Shown here one piece after another: positions 12,673 to 24,759 of a stretch of 64,000 bases of DNA. The notes below the pieces were generated by a model. That model made no database searches. It had not been told where the DNA came from and saw only the letters and a list, made by a program, of their open reading frames with translations. Both the position numbers and the translations under genes were made by a program. The DNA comes from Saccharum officinarum (Eukaryota; Streptophyta; Magnoliopsida; Poales; Poaceae), in contig CM036191.1 in the NCBI GenBank assembly GCA_020631735.1, forward strand, positions 42,350,309 through 42,414,308, given 5' to 3'. Position 1 is the stretch's first letter. Every line of letters begins with the position of its first letter.

Positions 12673-12865
12673 GCAGCAGCAGGATCCGGCGCCACTTGGG
12701 TCGGAGACCAATCGGCGGCCACGCCCGCGCCGGCCCCTGTGAGCGGCTCCTCGCGAGCGGCCGAGGCGTCGGCGTCCGCGCTGGCACTCAGCAGAGGGTC
12801 GCCGGACTCATCACCATGAGAGGGAGGGGACGCCAGGGCTGGATTGTCGGACGGTAGCGTGCTGA
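12673..12865. other. GC-rich segment abutting a family B LTR (copy 1)
   Basis: A 193-bp stretch, much richer in G+C than its surroundings, unlike any part of A or B. It ends directly at the LTR start (GCTGA then TGAAAGCCC). A second copy is at 30736-30925. Short open frames exist on both strands: + strand with many Ala, Ser and Pro; - strand with many Arg, Gly and Ser. I recognise no domain. The best reading is host DNA flanking the 5' LTR, possibly a grass exon, with GCTGA as the candidate 5-bp target site. The join at 12672 would then be chimeric. Capture by the element is the alternative. Confidence 0.6.
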
Positions 12866-13515
12866 TGAAAGCCCAAGTTTGGTTTTGGTAATTAATGACA
12901 CCAAGTTGCTAATGCCATGTTTAAGTGTTTTGAGCTAGGCATAAAGCAACACATGTGATGAAGGTGTACGTGGCAAGGAGTGGTGGCCACAAGATCACAA
13001 AAAGAAATGGTGCATGGACATGAAATGACGATTATGGTGGAGATGCACATAATATGATGGACTTGATGATCAAGTGAAGAGAAGGATCTAAGAGCGCAAG
13101 GCAAAGGTATAACCATAGGGTTTTCTTTTACCGTCTAAGTTGAGTAGAGAAGTGATTGACCGGGTTTAGGATACATAGCCGACTATCAAGAGGGGCAATC
13201 ACGGTTAGCTCGGGAATCAAGTGCCACTAGATCAATGTCTTGAGCATATGCATTAGGATCTAGTTGAGAGCTAACATAACGCCTTGGAAAATGTTTGTGA
13301 AATGCTAACACACATGCACATTGTGGTGTACACTTGGTGGTGTTAGCACATTTGTGAAGGCGGTGGTGTTTGAGCGGTAGTAAGGGTTTGGGGTTCGCTC
13401 TCCTCCCACGCAGCGTGCGAGCGCAGGATTCAGGCATTTTCGAGGAAATGAAATGCCTATTTTCTACTGCGCCGAAAGTCAGAAAAGAAACGGAGGCGAA
13501 AGAGGTCACTGCGTT

Positions 13516-14010
13516 GACCGGACGCTGCACCGGACGCGGTCACGGTTTGACCGGACGCGTCCGATCAGTTCATCGTGGCGCAAGCGCTAGGGTTTGTGAC
13601 CGGACGCTGGTTTGGCCTGACCAGCGCGTCCAGTCAGTTCAACTGGGCGTAAAAGAAAAGCGCGCGACCGGCGCGTCCGGTCCTTCACGGAACCGGAGCG
13701 TCCGGTCAAGCGTCCAGAGAGGCTGAGCGCAGCGTAGCGCTGATCGGACGCGGGGCGCGTCCGGTCACGTGCGATCGGACGCGTCCGTCGCAGCTGGAGC
13801 TTACTGGAACGCGACCGGACGCTGGCACTGTTGCGTCCGGTCACTCGGTTGAGCGCGTTCGGTCAGGGCAACGGCTAGTTCTGACGCGCACTGTTCACGG
13901 TTGTCGTGTAGTGACCGGACGCGTCCGGTCACCCTGACCGGAGCGTCCGGTCAGCGCGATTTTCGCTGCGTCGTCTGTAACGGCTAGCTGCGTCCCCTTC
14001 GTTATAAATA
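13516..14010 (+). promoter_or_regulatory. CpG palindrome array and TATA box in family B LTR (unit 2)
   Basis: Repeated GACCGGACGC/GCGTCCGGTC half-sites and full palindromes fill 13516-13952. TATAAATA lies at 14003-14010. The layout matches that of the family A LTR, though the spacing and number of half-sites differ. Confidence 0.72.
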
Positions 14011-14527
14011 GAGGGTGTCCGGGGTTTGAGGGGAACACTTGCACATTTTGAGACCTAGAGACATCCTTTGAGCTAGAGAACAACCCCTCCACTCATCTCT
14101 TTGCATAGTTGCACATCTTGAGTGAGATTGAGTGAGATTCAAGTGCATTGCTTGAGAGTTGCATTCTAGAGGCACTTGATCTTCGAGTTGCTGTGGATTT
14201 CTTGTTACTCTTCCGTGTTTCCCGACACGGTAGACGGTTTGGAGCAGCGGAGGTGATCGAGCTCGCAATTGGAGATTGTTGGAGCCCTCACCAAGTGTTG
14301 TAAGGGGTTCTTGATCCTTCCCCGCGGGAGTTCGCGAATTGGATACTCTAGTGGAGCTCGTGGCTTGGAGGATCCCCATCTTGTGTGCGGTTGTGCGGTG
14401 CCCGCCGAGGGCTCGACTCTTGATAGTCGATTAGCTCGCGAACCGACAAGTGGGTGTATCGCCACAACGGGGAGTAGCTTGCCGGGAAGCAAGTGAACCT
14501 CGGGATAAATTCTTGTGTCATTCTCTT

Positions 14528-14531
14528 CCGA
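14528..14531. repeat. Target-site duplication, left (A in B LTR, unit 2)
   Basis: CCGA directly precedes the family A LTR start. The matching right copy is CCCGA at 24760-24764, and the unit 3 left copy is CCCGA, so one C is missing here, probably through sequencing error. Confidence 0.8.
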
Positions 14532-17013
14532 TGAAAGGTCCTTGTTTGGTTTGGTAATTGAGTGACAACTTAGGTGGACTAATATGTGGTTATGTGAGAT
14601 ACACAGGAGATTAGTCCACAGGTAATGGTGTCATGGAGGAGCTCATTGTATATGAGACATGACATTGACTCATGTGACCAAGATGATGAAGACCAAGATG
14701 ATGCTTGGCTCGATGGACCGGTTGTGAAGGTGAAGGGCAAGTCGAGGCTTCGAAGCGAAGGACCATGCGGTGGTGAAGCTTGAGCAAGATTTGGTGCCGA
14801 CGGACCGATGCAACGGTGAAGAGCAAGTGAAGTCAAGGTCGATGGATCGAGACGGTCATGTGATGATATGAAGTGGTTCATATCATTTGTGATATGGTTG
14901 GTGCATGTGTTGCATCAACGTCAGAGGAGATGGAGTGGAATGCGCAAGGCAAAGGTATAACCTAGGGCACCATTTCACCGGTCATAGGTGTGTAGAGAAG
15001 TTTATGACCGGGTTTAGGATAGATGGCCGTACTATTAAGAGGGGCAAACTTGTTTGCATATCGGTCATCTAGTGCCACTCGAGTGATCTAACTATGCATC
15101 GTTGCTAGGATCGAGTGGCGTGGCAAGTTGAGTGGTTAACTCCTTCGGTAAAATGTTTGTGAAAATGCTAACACACGTACACAAGGTGGTGATCACTTGT
15201 TGGTGTTGGCACATTTACGAAGGCGGTGGAGTTTGAGCGGTAGAGAGGGGTTTGGGTTCCTCTCTCTCTCCCGCCGAGCTTGCGAGGCGGGATTCGGCGC
15301 TTTTTGGAGAAGTGAAATGCCTATTTTCTACTACGCCGGAAGTCCGGAAAAGAAACGGAGGCGAACGGAGGTCACAGAGGTGACCGGACGCTGGACCGGA
15401 CGCGGTCACTGTTTGACCGGACGCGTCCGGTCAGTGTCCAGTGTCTGCGCGTTTTTCAGTTGTTTGATCGGACGCGAGGCGCGTCCGGTCACAGACGACC
15501 GGACGCGTCCGGTCGTCCAGGGAGCTTACTGGACTCCAACCGGACGCGGGCACTGTGGCGTCCGGTCAGTTCTTCAGCGCGTCCGGTCGCTGGTTCGTTG
15601 TGCGCGGCTCAGGGTTGACTAGCGCGTCCGGTCAGTTATGGGACCGGTGCGTCCGGTCGTGACCGGCGCGTCCGGTCGTTGCGACCGGCGCATCCGGTCG
15701 GTGCTTCGCGAAACTAGCCATTGCGCGACCGGCGCGTCCGGTCAGTTACGGGACCGGTGCGTCCGGTCGTGACCGGCGCGTCGGTCGTTGCGACCGGCGC
15801 GTCCGGTCGGTGCTTCGCGAAACTAGCCGTTGCGCGACCGGCGCGTCCGGTCAGTTTCGACCGGCGCGTCCGGTCGTCCCGACTTTTTGCCCAGTGAAGG
15901 GTAACGGCTCTATTTGACCGTGGGGTTATAAATAGACGTTGTGGCCGGCCATGGCCGGTAGCTGAGCACACTATAGTCTTTGTGACTTGTGTGGTAGTGC
16001 TTGGGAGCCCTCTAACTCACTCATGCTTGATAGTGTTCATCGGATCGAGTGAGAGAGCGATTCTAGTGCGTTGCTTTGAGAGATTGCATCGTGTGGCACT
16101 AGGTGATCGTGTTGCAAGCCGGTGGTGCTTGTTACTCTTGGAGGTTGCCACCTCCTAGACGGCTTGGTGGCTTGTGGCTCCGTCGAAGCTCGCAAGAAGA
16201 TTGTGCGAGGCTCCGGAGAAGCTTTGTGAGGGGGATTGTGCTCACCCCGCGGGGATCGCGAAGAGCAACTCTAGTTGAGCGTGTCATTGAGCTACCACAC
16301 TTTATGGTGGGTTCTTGCGGTGCCTTTTGAGAGGCTCGGTGTGTGACCGATTAGCCGCCGAACCACGAAGTGTTGGTCGACACAACGGGGACGTAGCTTG
16401 GTGGCAACCAAGTGAACCTCGGGAGAAAAATCACCGTGTCAACATTGTTCTTCATCTTCTCGGTGGTTTGCCTTCGTACAACACAAGCTTGTATTTACTT
16501 TCATATATACTTGTGCTTGTGTAGTTGCTCTCTTAACTAGTTTTGCTTGTGTAGCTTGCTAGTTGTCTTCTTGCTTGTGTAGCTAGAAGCTTCCCCTTGC
16601 GTGACTAATTTGGTTTGTGTAACCTTGTTAGTCACATTGCTTAGTTTGTGTAGCTAAGTGACTTGTGCTCTCTAATTTGACATTAGTTGCCTTGTTATTG
16701 AGCTTTGCTAGTGAGCTTAGGAGCTTTGTGCTTTTGCTTCACTAGTTGTGTAGGAGCTCCCTCGGTTGGCAAAGTACTAGTGCATAGGTTTGTGTGACCT
16801 TGCTCTAGAATTGAGTAGGTGAGCTCTTGGTAAGCTTAGCACCTTAGTTACTTAATTAGGATCTTTGCAAGGTGCTAGAGAACTTAGATAGAGGGGTGTA
16901 GTCTTGGCTAGACCGATAAGTTTAATTCCGCATTTGTTTTGGTTAGCCAACGCGTTTAAATTTTAGAAAGGACTATTCACCCCCCCCCTCTAGTCCGCCA
17001 TCTCAACCCTTCA
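14532..17013 (+). repeat. Family A 5' LTR (unit 2)
   Basis: It runs from TGAAAGGTCC to CAACCCTTCA. Against its own 3' LTR it differs by about seven transitions plus a few homopolymer indels. Examples are GGATCGAGAC against GGATCAAGAC, GATTGTGCTC against GATTATGCTC, and TTGTTAGTC against TTATTAGTC. Confidence 0.93.
15381..15934 (+). promoter_or_regulatory. Palindrome array and TATA box, A 5' LTR (unit 2)
   Basis: The array spans 15381-15877 and TATAAATA lies at 15927-15934. The perfect 18-bp palindrome is at 15415-15432. The distal part holds a tandem duplication with a period of about 110 bp, ending each time in TCGCGAAACTAGCC. Confidence 0.72.
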
Positions 17014-17015
17014 AT

Positions 17016-17028
17016 TGGTATCGGAGCC
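17016..17028 (+). promoter_or_regulatory. Primer-binding site, family A (unit 2)
   Basis: TGGTATCGGAGCC lies 2 bp after the 5' LTR. It is the same site as in family B and is complementary in type to the initiator tRNA-Met 3' end. Confidence 0.87.
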
Positions 17029-17064
17029 GGGTCTCTCATTTGCGGTCTTCACCGACCCGAGAGG

Positions 17065-18933
17065 ATGGCGGCTTATGGGCTAGATGATTGTGTGGAACAC
17101 ATTTTTGATGGCACTCACTATGCACGGTGGAAAAATCACATGCTTGATCATTTTCGTGCTCTTGGCCCTAAGTTTTGGTGGATCATAGTTGTTGGCTTTT
17201 CTCATGACTTGGATGGGTGTGGTAACCGTACCCAAGCTCAAAAGGATTGCCGAACACTTGATGCACAAGCTAAGTTTTATCTAATCAAAGCTTTGAATGA
17301 TGAGATTTTTGACAAGGTGAGGGGTCTCTCAAGTGCACATAGCATGTGGACGGTGCTCAAGCATCACTATTGTGGCTCCTCAATTTGGGATGATGGAAAA
17401 TTCAAGAAGGATGATCACATAGTGATGGAGGTACATGAGGATGTTGAGCATGACCACAACGAGGTGGTTGTGGAGGATTGCTCCACCAATGTCAAGTGAT
17501 GATGATGATGATGATATGCCACAAGATCACTTGACAAGAATGATGATAATGCCACAAGTGATGCAAGCAATGATTCTACTTCATGCACACTTGATGGTGA
17601 AGGTGATGGCTATGAGAGTGATGCTTCAACAAGCTCTTCAACATCACCATATTGTTCCATGTCACATGGTGACACTAAGGTATCTATTGGTGGTTTTGTT
17701 GTTGATTGTGATGGTCCAAATTTTGAGCTTCTATATAAACTCTCAAAGGCCCTAAGAAATGAGATGGCAAAAACAAGCAAATTGAAAAATGAAAACTCAT
17801 TTCTAAAAACCACATGTGAACAACAAAAGCATCTACTTTATGTTACTACTTGTTCACATGAGGAGCTAAAATTGGCTCATGAGGAACTTAGTGTTGCTCA
17901 TGATAATTTGGCACAATAACATGCTTTACTCACTAAGAAGCCTTCTAATGAAGAAACCAAATCTAGTGAGAGCTCATCATTTGGGTCAAATGATCAATCA
18001 CATATTACTAACCCTTGTGATGTAGGCAAGAAGCATGTATCCACCTCTTGTGATGATTTATTAGATATGACATGTTCTTCACAATTAAATGCTTGTTCTA
18101 CTTCTATGTCTTGTGAGACTAACCTTTTGAAAGAGAACAATGAGCTTAAAAGTGAAGTGAAGAATTTGAGCAACAAGTTAGAGAGGTGCTACAACTCTAA
18201 AATCACCATTGAGCATATCATGACCAATCAAAGAAGATATGGTGATAAGAGTGGTATTGGCTACAACAAGAGCAAGGGCAAGATTATGAAGAAGCAAAAT
18301 GCAAAGAAGCTATCCCAACTCATGTGCCACCGATGCCATGAAATGGGACATATTGCTAAGTATTGCCCTACCAAGAAGTCTCAAGTTGAGCCAAAAGCAA
18401 CACCCCAAGAACAAATCAAGATCAACCATGGAGATGATGGTGACTTGATGAAGAAGAGAAAAAGAAAACAAGAAGGGGTGGTAAAGCAAGGCATCCAATG
18501 CAAATTCAAGATGCCAAGATGATGAGCAAGAATCAAAATAAGAAAGAAATTTGACTCACATTAAGTGCTTCAAATGTGAAGATATGGGACACTTTGTCTC
18601 GGGGTGTCCTACCAAGCTTGAGAAGAAGGCTCAAGCAACTCATAAGAGACAAGGCATTGAGAAGCAACACATGAGCAAGGAAGAAAGGCTCACTCTAAAA
18701 GAAGTTGCTACTTATGCCGGGAAAGGGGACACATGGCTCATTCATGTTCCCTAGGTAACAATTCTAAGCCTATTTCAATTGATAATACTAATATGCTTAG
18801 AAAGGATGGCAATGGTACCTCATTGGTTGGAATTGCAAAACATCCCGCTAACCATACCAAGGCTTTGCCTAAGTATGTTGCTCCTAACTTGAGAGGACCC
18901 AAACTTGTTTGGGTACCATCAAAAAGTGGATGA
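17065..18933 (+). pseudogene. gag: gag-like gene of family A, frameshifted (unit 2)
   Basis: Same gene as the better copy at 35132-37006. The N-terminal block starts MAAYGLDDCVEHIFDGTHYA, as in copia Gag. Asp-rich and Ser-rich linkers and three CCHC knuckles follow. Small indels relative to unit 3 occur near 17488, 17516, 18456, 18545 and 18690. The in-frame TAA at 17917-17919 is shared with unit 3. The reading ends VWVPSKSG at 18933, where B's Gag ends VWVPKKN. No pol follows. Confidence 0.85.
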
Positions 18934-20987
18934 TTGTTTATAGGTACCACCGGCATTGGAGGCTTGATTCATTTGGATTCATATTGGTCATCATATGTTG
19001 AATCAAGTTTTAAAGCTTAGTGCATATTCTATCCCAATGCCAAGTCAAAATAAGTGGAGTCCAAATGCTACAACATACAAGTGCAACATTCAAGATTGTG
19101 GTGATTTATTGGATATATTTAATGGCTTGCAATTTATTTGAGTAAAAGCTTGCTATTGGATGTTCATGAGCTAACCAAGGTATATCTCTTGTTGATCATT
19201 TTATTTGGGTGCATATGAGTTGATTGAATTGGATAAATGTGCAATGTTGCTTGCTATGAGATGATTGAATGGATTAAATGCTTAGCAATCAAGTTTGGAT
19301 TGATTTGGGTTGGATAAGTTCATGAGATGACCTTTAGTAAGTGGATTGAATGGATATATATGTCTTATGAAAGTATTCAAACAAGTTAGTTTCAAGTTTG
19401 ATTCACTTTTGTTGAAGAATAGCTCATGTATTGAAATCTGTCCTATATTGAAAATCTGAGCTAGCAGTGATCTTAGCCACGTTTGAATGATCAAATCTAT
19501 TTGGATTGGCTTGAAATTTGGTATACATGCTCTACGCTTATGAAAGAATATGCTGTAGAAATTTCATGAGAATTGGATAAGAGATGCTTCGGTTTTGGAG
19601 TGCATCTTGTCAGTTTTAGTGCAGCAGTTTTTCAGCATGTAGCAGTGTGTAGAAGATTTGAAATCTGGTAGCAATCTAGAAGTCAAATGAAGCTCAATTT
19701 TTTACAGTTGCTATATGACTTAGTAAGTCACATCTCCACCAATTTCGTGGCTTTTGGACCTGTACATTGGGAGATATGAATTATTCTTTGAAGGGTACAG
19801 AATCTGCCAGAAAAGTGACAATCATTGGATTAATTTAGAGTCACTTTGATTGAAAGGTCCTCAAGTTGGAAACATGTTTATAAGTGGTTGAAGTACCTAA
19901 GCTTGGTTTTGGATTGATCTATAAGCTTGACAAGAAATGAGTACAAGGCACTTGATCGAGGAATGTACTTGGTGTACATATTTAGTACTCAAATTTGAAG
20001 ATCAAGATCAAACTCAAGATGAGAATAAAAGTTTAAGTTCTAGGATGATTGGAGATCATTTGGTAGAAAGAAAAGGACTTAAAGAATAATTCAAGGTTAC
20101 TCATCAAGTTAAGTCCATGGATCAATCAAACTATATCATTTCAAGTGAGTATCAAGAGTAGTTCTTTGGAGAAAGGTCACTTCTCCCTAGTGAGGGGCTT
20201 GCCGCCGTGTGTAGGTGAAACCAAGTTTGGGACTTGGAAGGCTAACATGGAAGTGGTGATCCGAGGAACTTGTGATGCTTAGTTGAAGCAATCAAAATGG
20301 TTGATCAAGAAAAGCAAGCAACACCCAAAAGAGAGCTAGTCATGTATTTCAAGTGGTATTCTAAGTAGTTCTCTCATGCAAGCATTGATAAAAAAAATGA
20401 AGCAAGCCAACCACAACTCAAGAGATAGTGCACTTTATCTTAAGTGGTTTTCATTTCATATGGGTGAAGAATGGTTTTATCTATGATGATTGGTCTTCAC
20501 CAAGCTCATAAATTGGACTTCACATTGCTATTGGAGTAATGAATTGGAATCTATGTGACTATCCTCTACTCCAACATAGCAAAGGTATCATTGTAATGTG
20601 CATGATCATTTCATCCCTTACTAGTATGCGGTTAGTGCATATAGTACATGTTTATTAGGATCATGCATAACAAATAAATTTTTTTAAATTCATAGCCTAC
20701 CACTATTGCTTGATTGATTAATTGATCTAGTGGTATGGATATGAGTTTGTTCATGAGCTAGTGAACCCAAGTATTTGATCTAGTTTGGATTGCTAAACAA
20801 GTGACAAGTACAACATTGGCAAGATAACCCTTATTATGAGGTGTGAAGAAGCTTGTCATTGGATCAAACCGGACTTGGAATCTTAGGCAAATCAACATAG
20901 TTCAAGTCATACAAGAAGCTTATGACAATGATAAGAGTACAAGCACAAGACAACAATGAAAATGGATATCTAGTAGTTGTTTTCAAG

Positions 20988-21976
20988 TGGTATCTAGACT
21001 CAAATTGATCTTCCAAGTGATATTCACTAGTGGTGTCTAGATTATGATATATAAGTGATATCTTACAAGTGGTACTCATGAAGATAGCAATTGTTCAAGA
21101 AGTGAATATTATTGTCAAATCCTTCAAAATGGATCTATACTAGAAAGCTCTTTCAAATGGTATCACATTCCTACTCATGATATATTCACGTGGTATCATT
21201 CATGCAAGACGATGGTTTCACAAGTGATCCTCAACTTTAAGTGATCAAATCAAGAAATGCTACCCTCATCCTCAAGTGGTATCTCAAGTGAATGACACAT
21301 GCTATGACATAGGGGGAGGAGCCCCACCGATTGGTATCAAGGTCAAAGATCCTATGTGGTATCTCAAGAGCAACCATAAAGTTTGTCATTCCAACATATG
21401 TGGTAATGTCCATCAAAATGCAAAATTCAAGTCTCAACCATCTACCCCAATGCTAGCCTTTGCATCAATAAGAAGCACACCTTTTATGGAAATTGATGAC
21501 AAAGGGGGAGAGATTGGACAAAGATATGCAAGATTTCCTTTGGGGGAGAGATTGCTTTAGAGAGAGAGATGTTATTGGACATGGATATGGACAAAGAGGG
21601 AGCAACATTGAAGAATGTAAGGGGATCAAAATTCTTGGATAAAGAAAGCACACAAGTAGGAGGAGCAAGTTCATGAATGTTGATTGATTGCATTTGATAT
21701 GTGCATAATTCATGTGCTTGCTTGCATTGCATAAGCTCTTAAATTCAATATGCATGCTTGTGTGGTGTATGCTAGTTATAGAACTTGAATGATGATTTGA
21801 TAACTAGCATGCATAGGATGTTAGCTAGACTTGTGATTATCATGCAAAAACTAGAACCATGCTTATAATGTTGATCTCACGGGGTTTCTAGTGTTTTTGA
21901 TGTCTAGCTACTCATGATGCTAAGGATGATGGCAAACTTATGATTTTCAAATGGTATCAAGCTACTAATTGGTATC
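20988..21976 (+). repeat. Cluster of primer-binding-site-like TGGTATC motifs
   Basis: TGGTATC occurs at 20988, 21158, 21191, 21277, 21332, 21357, 21952 and 21970, often as CAAGTGGTATC or AATTGGTATC. These are the exact strings that precede the true primer-binding sites of B and A. The cluster is repeated in the other family A copies. Confidence 0.7.
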
Positions 21977-22283
21977 AAGCTACAAATGTTTATTCTATAC
22001 ACCTTAGCATCACTTAGTAGTGCTAACCCTCCCACAAATTTCATATTTATGCATATGTGCAAGCTTGAAACCAAACCTTTTGAGCACATATGTAGGGGGA
22101 GTTATCACTACCAAGTCGGATTTTATGGTGCTTATCCAATTCTTGACATAAAGCTTAAATGTTGGATAAGTAGTATAAAATCCAAAACAAGTTGGCAATT
22201 TACACTTGTGTGAAGTGCTAGCTTGAAAAAGCTTAATTTCCATATCTTTGTAGAGTTGTCATCAATTACCAAAAAGGGGGAGA
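21500..22283 (+). promoter_or_regulatory. Multiple polypurine tracts, family A (unit 2)
   Basis: AAAGGGGGAGAG-type tracts occur at about 21500 and 21541, GTAGGGGGAG at about 22092, and the terminal AAAAAGGGGGAGA at 22271-22283 next to the 3' LTR. The last should prime plus-strand synthesis. Multiple upstream tracts are characteristic of Sireviruses. Confidence 0.75.
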
Positions 22284-22284
22284 T

Positions 22285-24759
22285 TGAAAGGTCCTTGTTT
22301 GGTTTTGGTAATTGAGTGACAACTTAGGTGGACTAATATGTGGTTATGTGAGATACACAGGAGATTAGTCCACAGGTAATGGTGTCATGGAGGAGCTCAT
22401 TGTATATGAGACATGACATTGACTCATGTGACCAAGATGATGAAGACCAAGATGATGCTTGGCTCGATGGACCGGTTGTGAAGGTGAAGGGCAAGTCGAG
22501 GCTTCGAAGCGAAGGACCATGCGGTGGTGAAGCTTGAGCAAGATTTGGCGCCGACGGACCGATGCAACGGTGAAGAGCAAGTGAAGTCAAGGTCGATGGA
22601 TCAAGACGGTCATGTGATGATATGAAGTGGTTCATATCATTTGTGATATGGTTGGTGCATGTGTTGCATCAACGTCAGAGGAGATGGAGTGGAATGCGCA
22701 AGGCAAAGGTATAACCTAGGGCACCATTTCCGGTCATAGGTGTGTAGAGAAGTTTATGACCGGGTTTTAGGATAGATGGCCGTACTATTAAGAGGGGCAA
22801 ACTTGTTTGCATATCGGTCATCTAGTGCCACTCGAGTGATCTAACTATGCATCGTTGCTAGGATCGAGTGGCGTGGCAAGTTGAGTGGTTAACTCCTTCG
22901 GTAAAATGTTTGTGAAAATGCTAACACACGTACACAAGGTGGTGATCACTTGTTGGTGTTGGCACATTTACGAAGGCGGTGGAGTTTGAGCGGTAGAGAG
23001 GGGTTTGGGTTCCTCTCTCTCCCGCCGAGCTTGCGAGGCGGGATTCGGCGCTTTTTGGAGAAGTGAAATGCCTATTTTCTACTACGCCGGAAGTCCGGAA
23101 AAGAAACGGAGGCGAACGGAGGTCACAGAGGTGACCGGACGCTGGACCGGACGCGGTCACTGTTTGACCGGACGCGTCCGGTCAGTGTCCAGTGTCTGCG
23201 CGTTTTTTCAGTTGTTTGATCGGACGCGAGGCGCGTCCGGTCACAGACGACCGGACGCGTCCGGTCGTCCAGGGAGCTTACTGGACTCCAACCGGACGCG
23301 GGCACTGTGGCGTCCGGTCAGTTCTTCAGCGCGTCCGGTCGCTGGTTCGTTGTGCGCGGCTCAGGGTTGACTAGCGCGTCCGGTCAGTTATGGGACCGGT
23401 GCGTCCGGTCGTGACCGGCGCGTCCGGTCGTTGCGACCGGCGCATCCGGTCGGTGCTTCGCGAAACTAGCCATTGCGCGACCGGCGCGTCCGGTCAGTTA
23501 CGGGACCGGTGCGTCCGGTCGTGACCGGCGCGTCCGGTCGTTGCGACGGCGCGTCCGGTCGGTGCTTCGCGAAACTAGCCGTTGCGCGACCGCGCGTCCG
23601 GTCAGTTTCGACCGGCGCGTCCGGTCGTCCCGACTTTTTGCCCAGTGAAGGGGTAACGGCTCTATTTGACCGTGGGGTTATAAATAGACGTTGTGGCCGG
23701 CCATGGCCGGTAGCTGAGCACACTATAGTCTTTGTGACTTGTGTGGTGCTTGGGAGCCCTCTAACTCACTCATGCTTGATAGTGTTCATCGGATCGAGTG
23801 AGAGAGCGATTCTAGTGCGTTGCTTTGAGAGATTGCATCGTGTGGCACTAGGTGATCGTGTTGCAAGCCGGTGGTGCTTGTTACTCTTGGAGGTTGCCAC
23901 CTCCTAGACGGCTTGGTGGCTTGTGGCTCCGTCGAAGCTCGCAAGAAGATTGTGCGAGGCTCCGGAGAAGCTTTGTGAGGGGGATTATGCTCACCCCGCG
24001 GGGATCGCGAAGAGCAACTCTAGTTGAGCGTGTCATTGAGCTACCACACTTTATGGTGGGTTCTTGCGGTGCCTTTTGAGAGGCTCGGTGTGTGACCGAT
24101 TAGCCGCCGAACCACGAAGTGTTGGTCGACACAACGGGGACGTAGCTTGGTGGCAACCAAGTGAACCTCGGGAGAAAAATCACCGTGTCAACATTGTTCT
24201 TCATCTTCTCGGTGGTTTGCCTTCGTACAACACAAGCTTGTATTTACTTTCATATATACTTGTGCTTGTGTAGTTGCTCTCTTAACTAGTTTGCTTGTGT
24301 AGCTTGCTAGTTGTCTTCTTGCTTGTGTAGCTAGAAGCTTCCCCTTGCGTGACTAATTTGGTTTGTGTAACCTTATTAGTCACATTGCTTAGTTTGTGTA
24401 GCTAAGTGACTTGCGCTCTCTAATTTGACATTAGTTGCCTTGTTATTGAGCTTTGCTAGTGAGCTTAGGAGCTTTGTGCTTTTGCTTCACTAGTTGTGTA
24501 GGAGCTCCCTCGGTTGGCAAAGTACTAGTGCATAGGTTTGTGTGACCTTGCTCTAGAATTGAGTAGGTGAGCTCTTGGTAAGCTTAGCACCTTAGTTGCT
24601 TAATTAGGATCTTTGCAAGGTGCTAGAGAACTTAGATAGAGGGGTGTAGTCTTGGCTAGACCGATAAGTTTAATTCCGCATTTGTTTTGGTTAGCCAACG
24701 CGTTTAAGTTTTAGAAAGGACTATTCACCCCCCCTCTAGTCCGCCATCTCAACCCTTCA
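22285..24759 (+). repeat. Family A 3' LTR (unit 2)
   Basis: TGAAAGGTCC to CAACCCTTCA. The palindrome array is at 23132-23626 and TATAAATA at 23679-23686. It is followed by the target duplication CCCGA (24760-24764) and the right part of the interrupted family B LTR. Confidence 0.93.

Larger units (their letters stand above)
12866..14531 (+). repeat. Family B LTR, left part before the A insertion (unit 2)
   Basis: It begins TGAAAGCCCAAG and runs to the insertion point of family A. It continues at 24760-25045, giving an LTR of about 1.95 kb. It includes the palindrome array and TATA box. Compared with 30926-32594, the differences I see are nearly all single-base indels. Compared with the uninterrupted LTR at 62356, there are more than a dozen transitions. 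Confidence 0.92.
18934..22284 (+). other. Non-coding 3' interior of family A (unit 2)
   Basis: About 3.35 kb without a credible gene. The first ~60 bp still aligns with B's gag/pol junction and protease start (GGCATTGGAGGCTTGATTC). The middle (to about 20750) is unrelated to B. The stretch around 20800-20890 aligns with B's 3' non-coding region (AAGATAACCCTTA ... GAAGCTTGTCATTGGATCAAACCG). The distal 1.3 kb contains eight exact TGGTATC motifs and several purine tracts. Confidence 0.8.
14532..24759 (+). mobile_element. Complete family A Sirevirus-like element, non-autonomous (unit 2)
   Basis: A full-length element of 10.23 kb with two LTRs of about 2.48 kb, a tRNA-Met-type primer-binding site, a gag-like gene, no pol, a long non-coding 3' interior and a terminal polypurine tract. 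It lies in the family B LTR between copies of (C)CCGA. Its gag and LTR modules resemble those of B, so B-type proteins could have mobilised it; that is inference. Confidence 0.93.

Noticed and set aside
12673..12865. GC-rich segment as an identified host exon
   Set aside because: Open frames exist on both strands, but none shows a recognisable domain, splice pair or start. It was kept only as an unidentified segment.
15197..15622. 141-residue open frame in the A LTR rich in Arg, Gly and Thr
   Set aside because: It is translated from the CpG palindrome array; its length and frame change with single indels between copies.
17495..17516. GAT trinucleotide run as a microsatellite
   Set aside because: It encodes the Asp-rich linker of the A gag-like protein, and its length is nearly the same in units 2 and 3.
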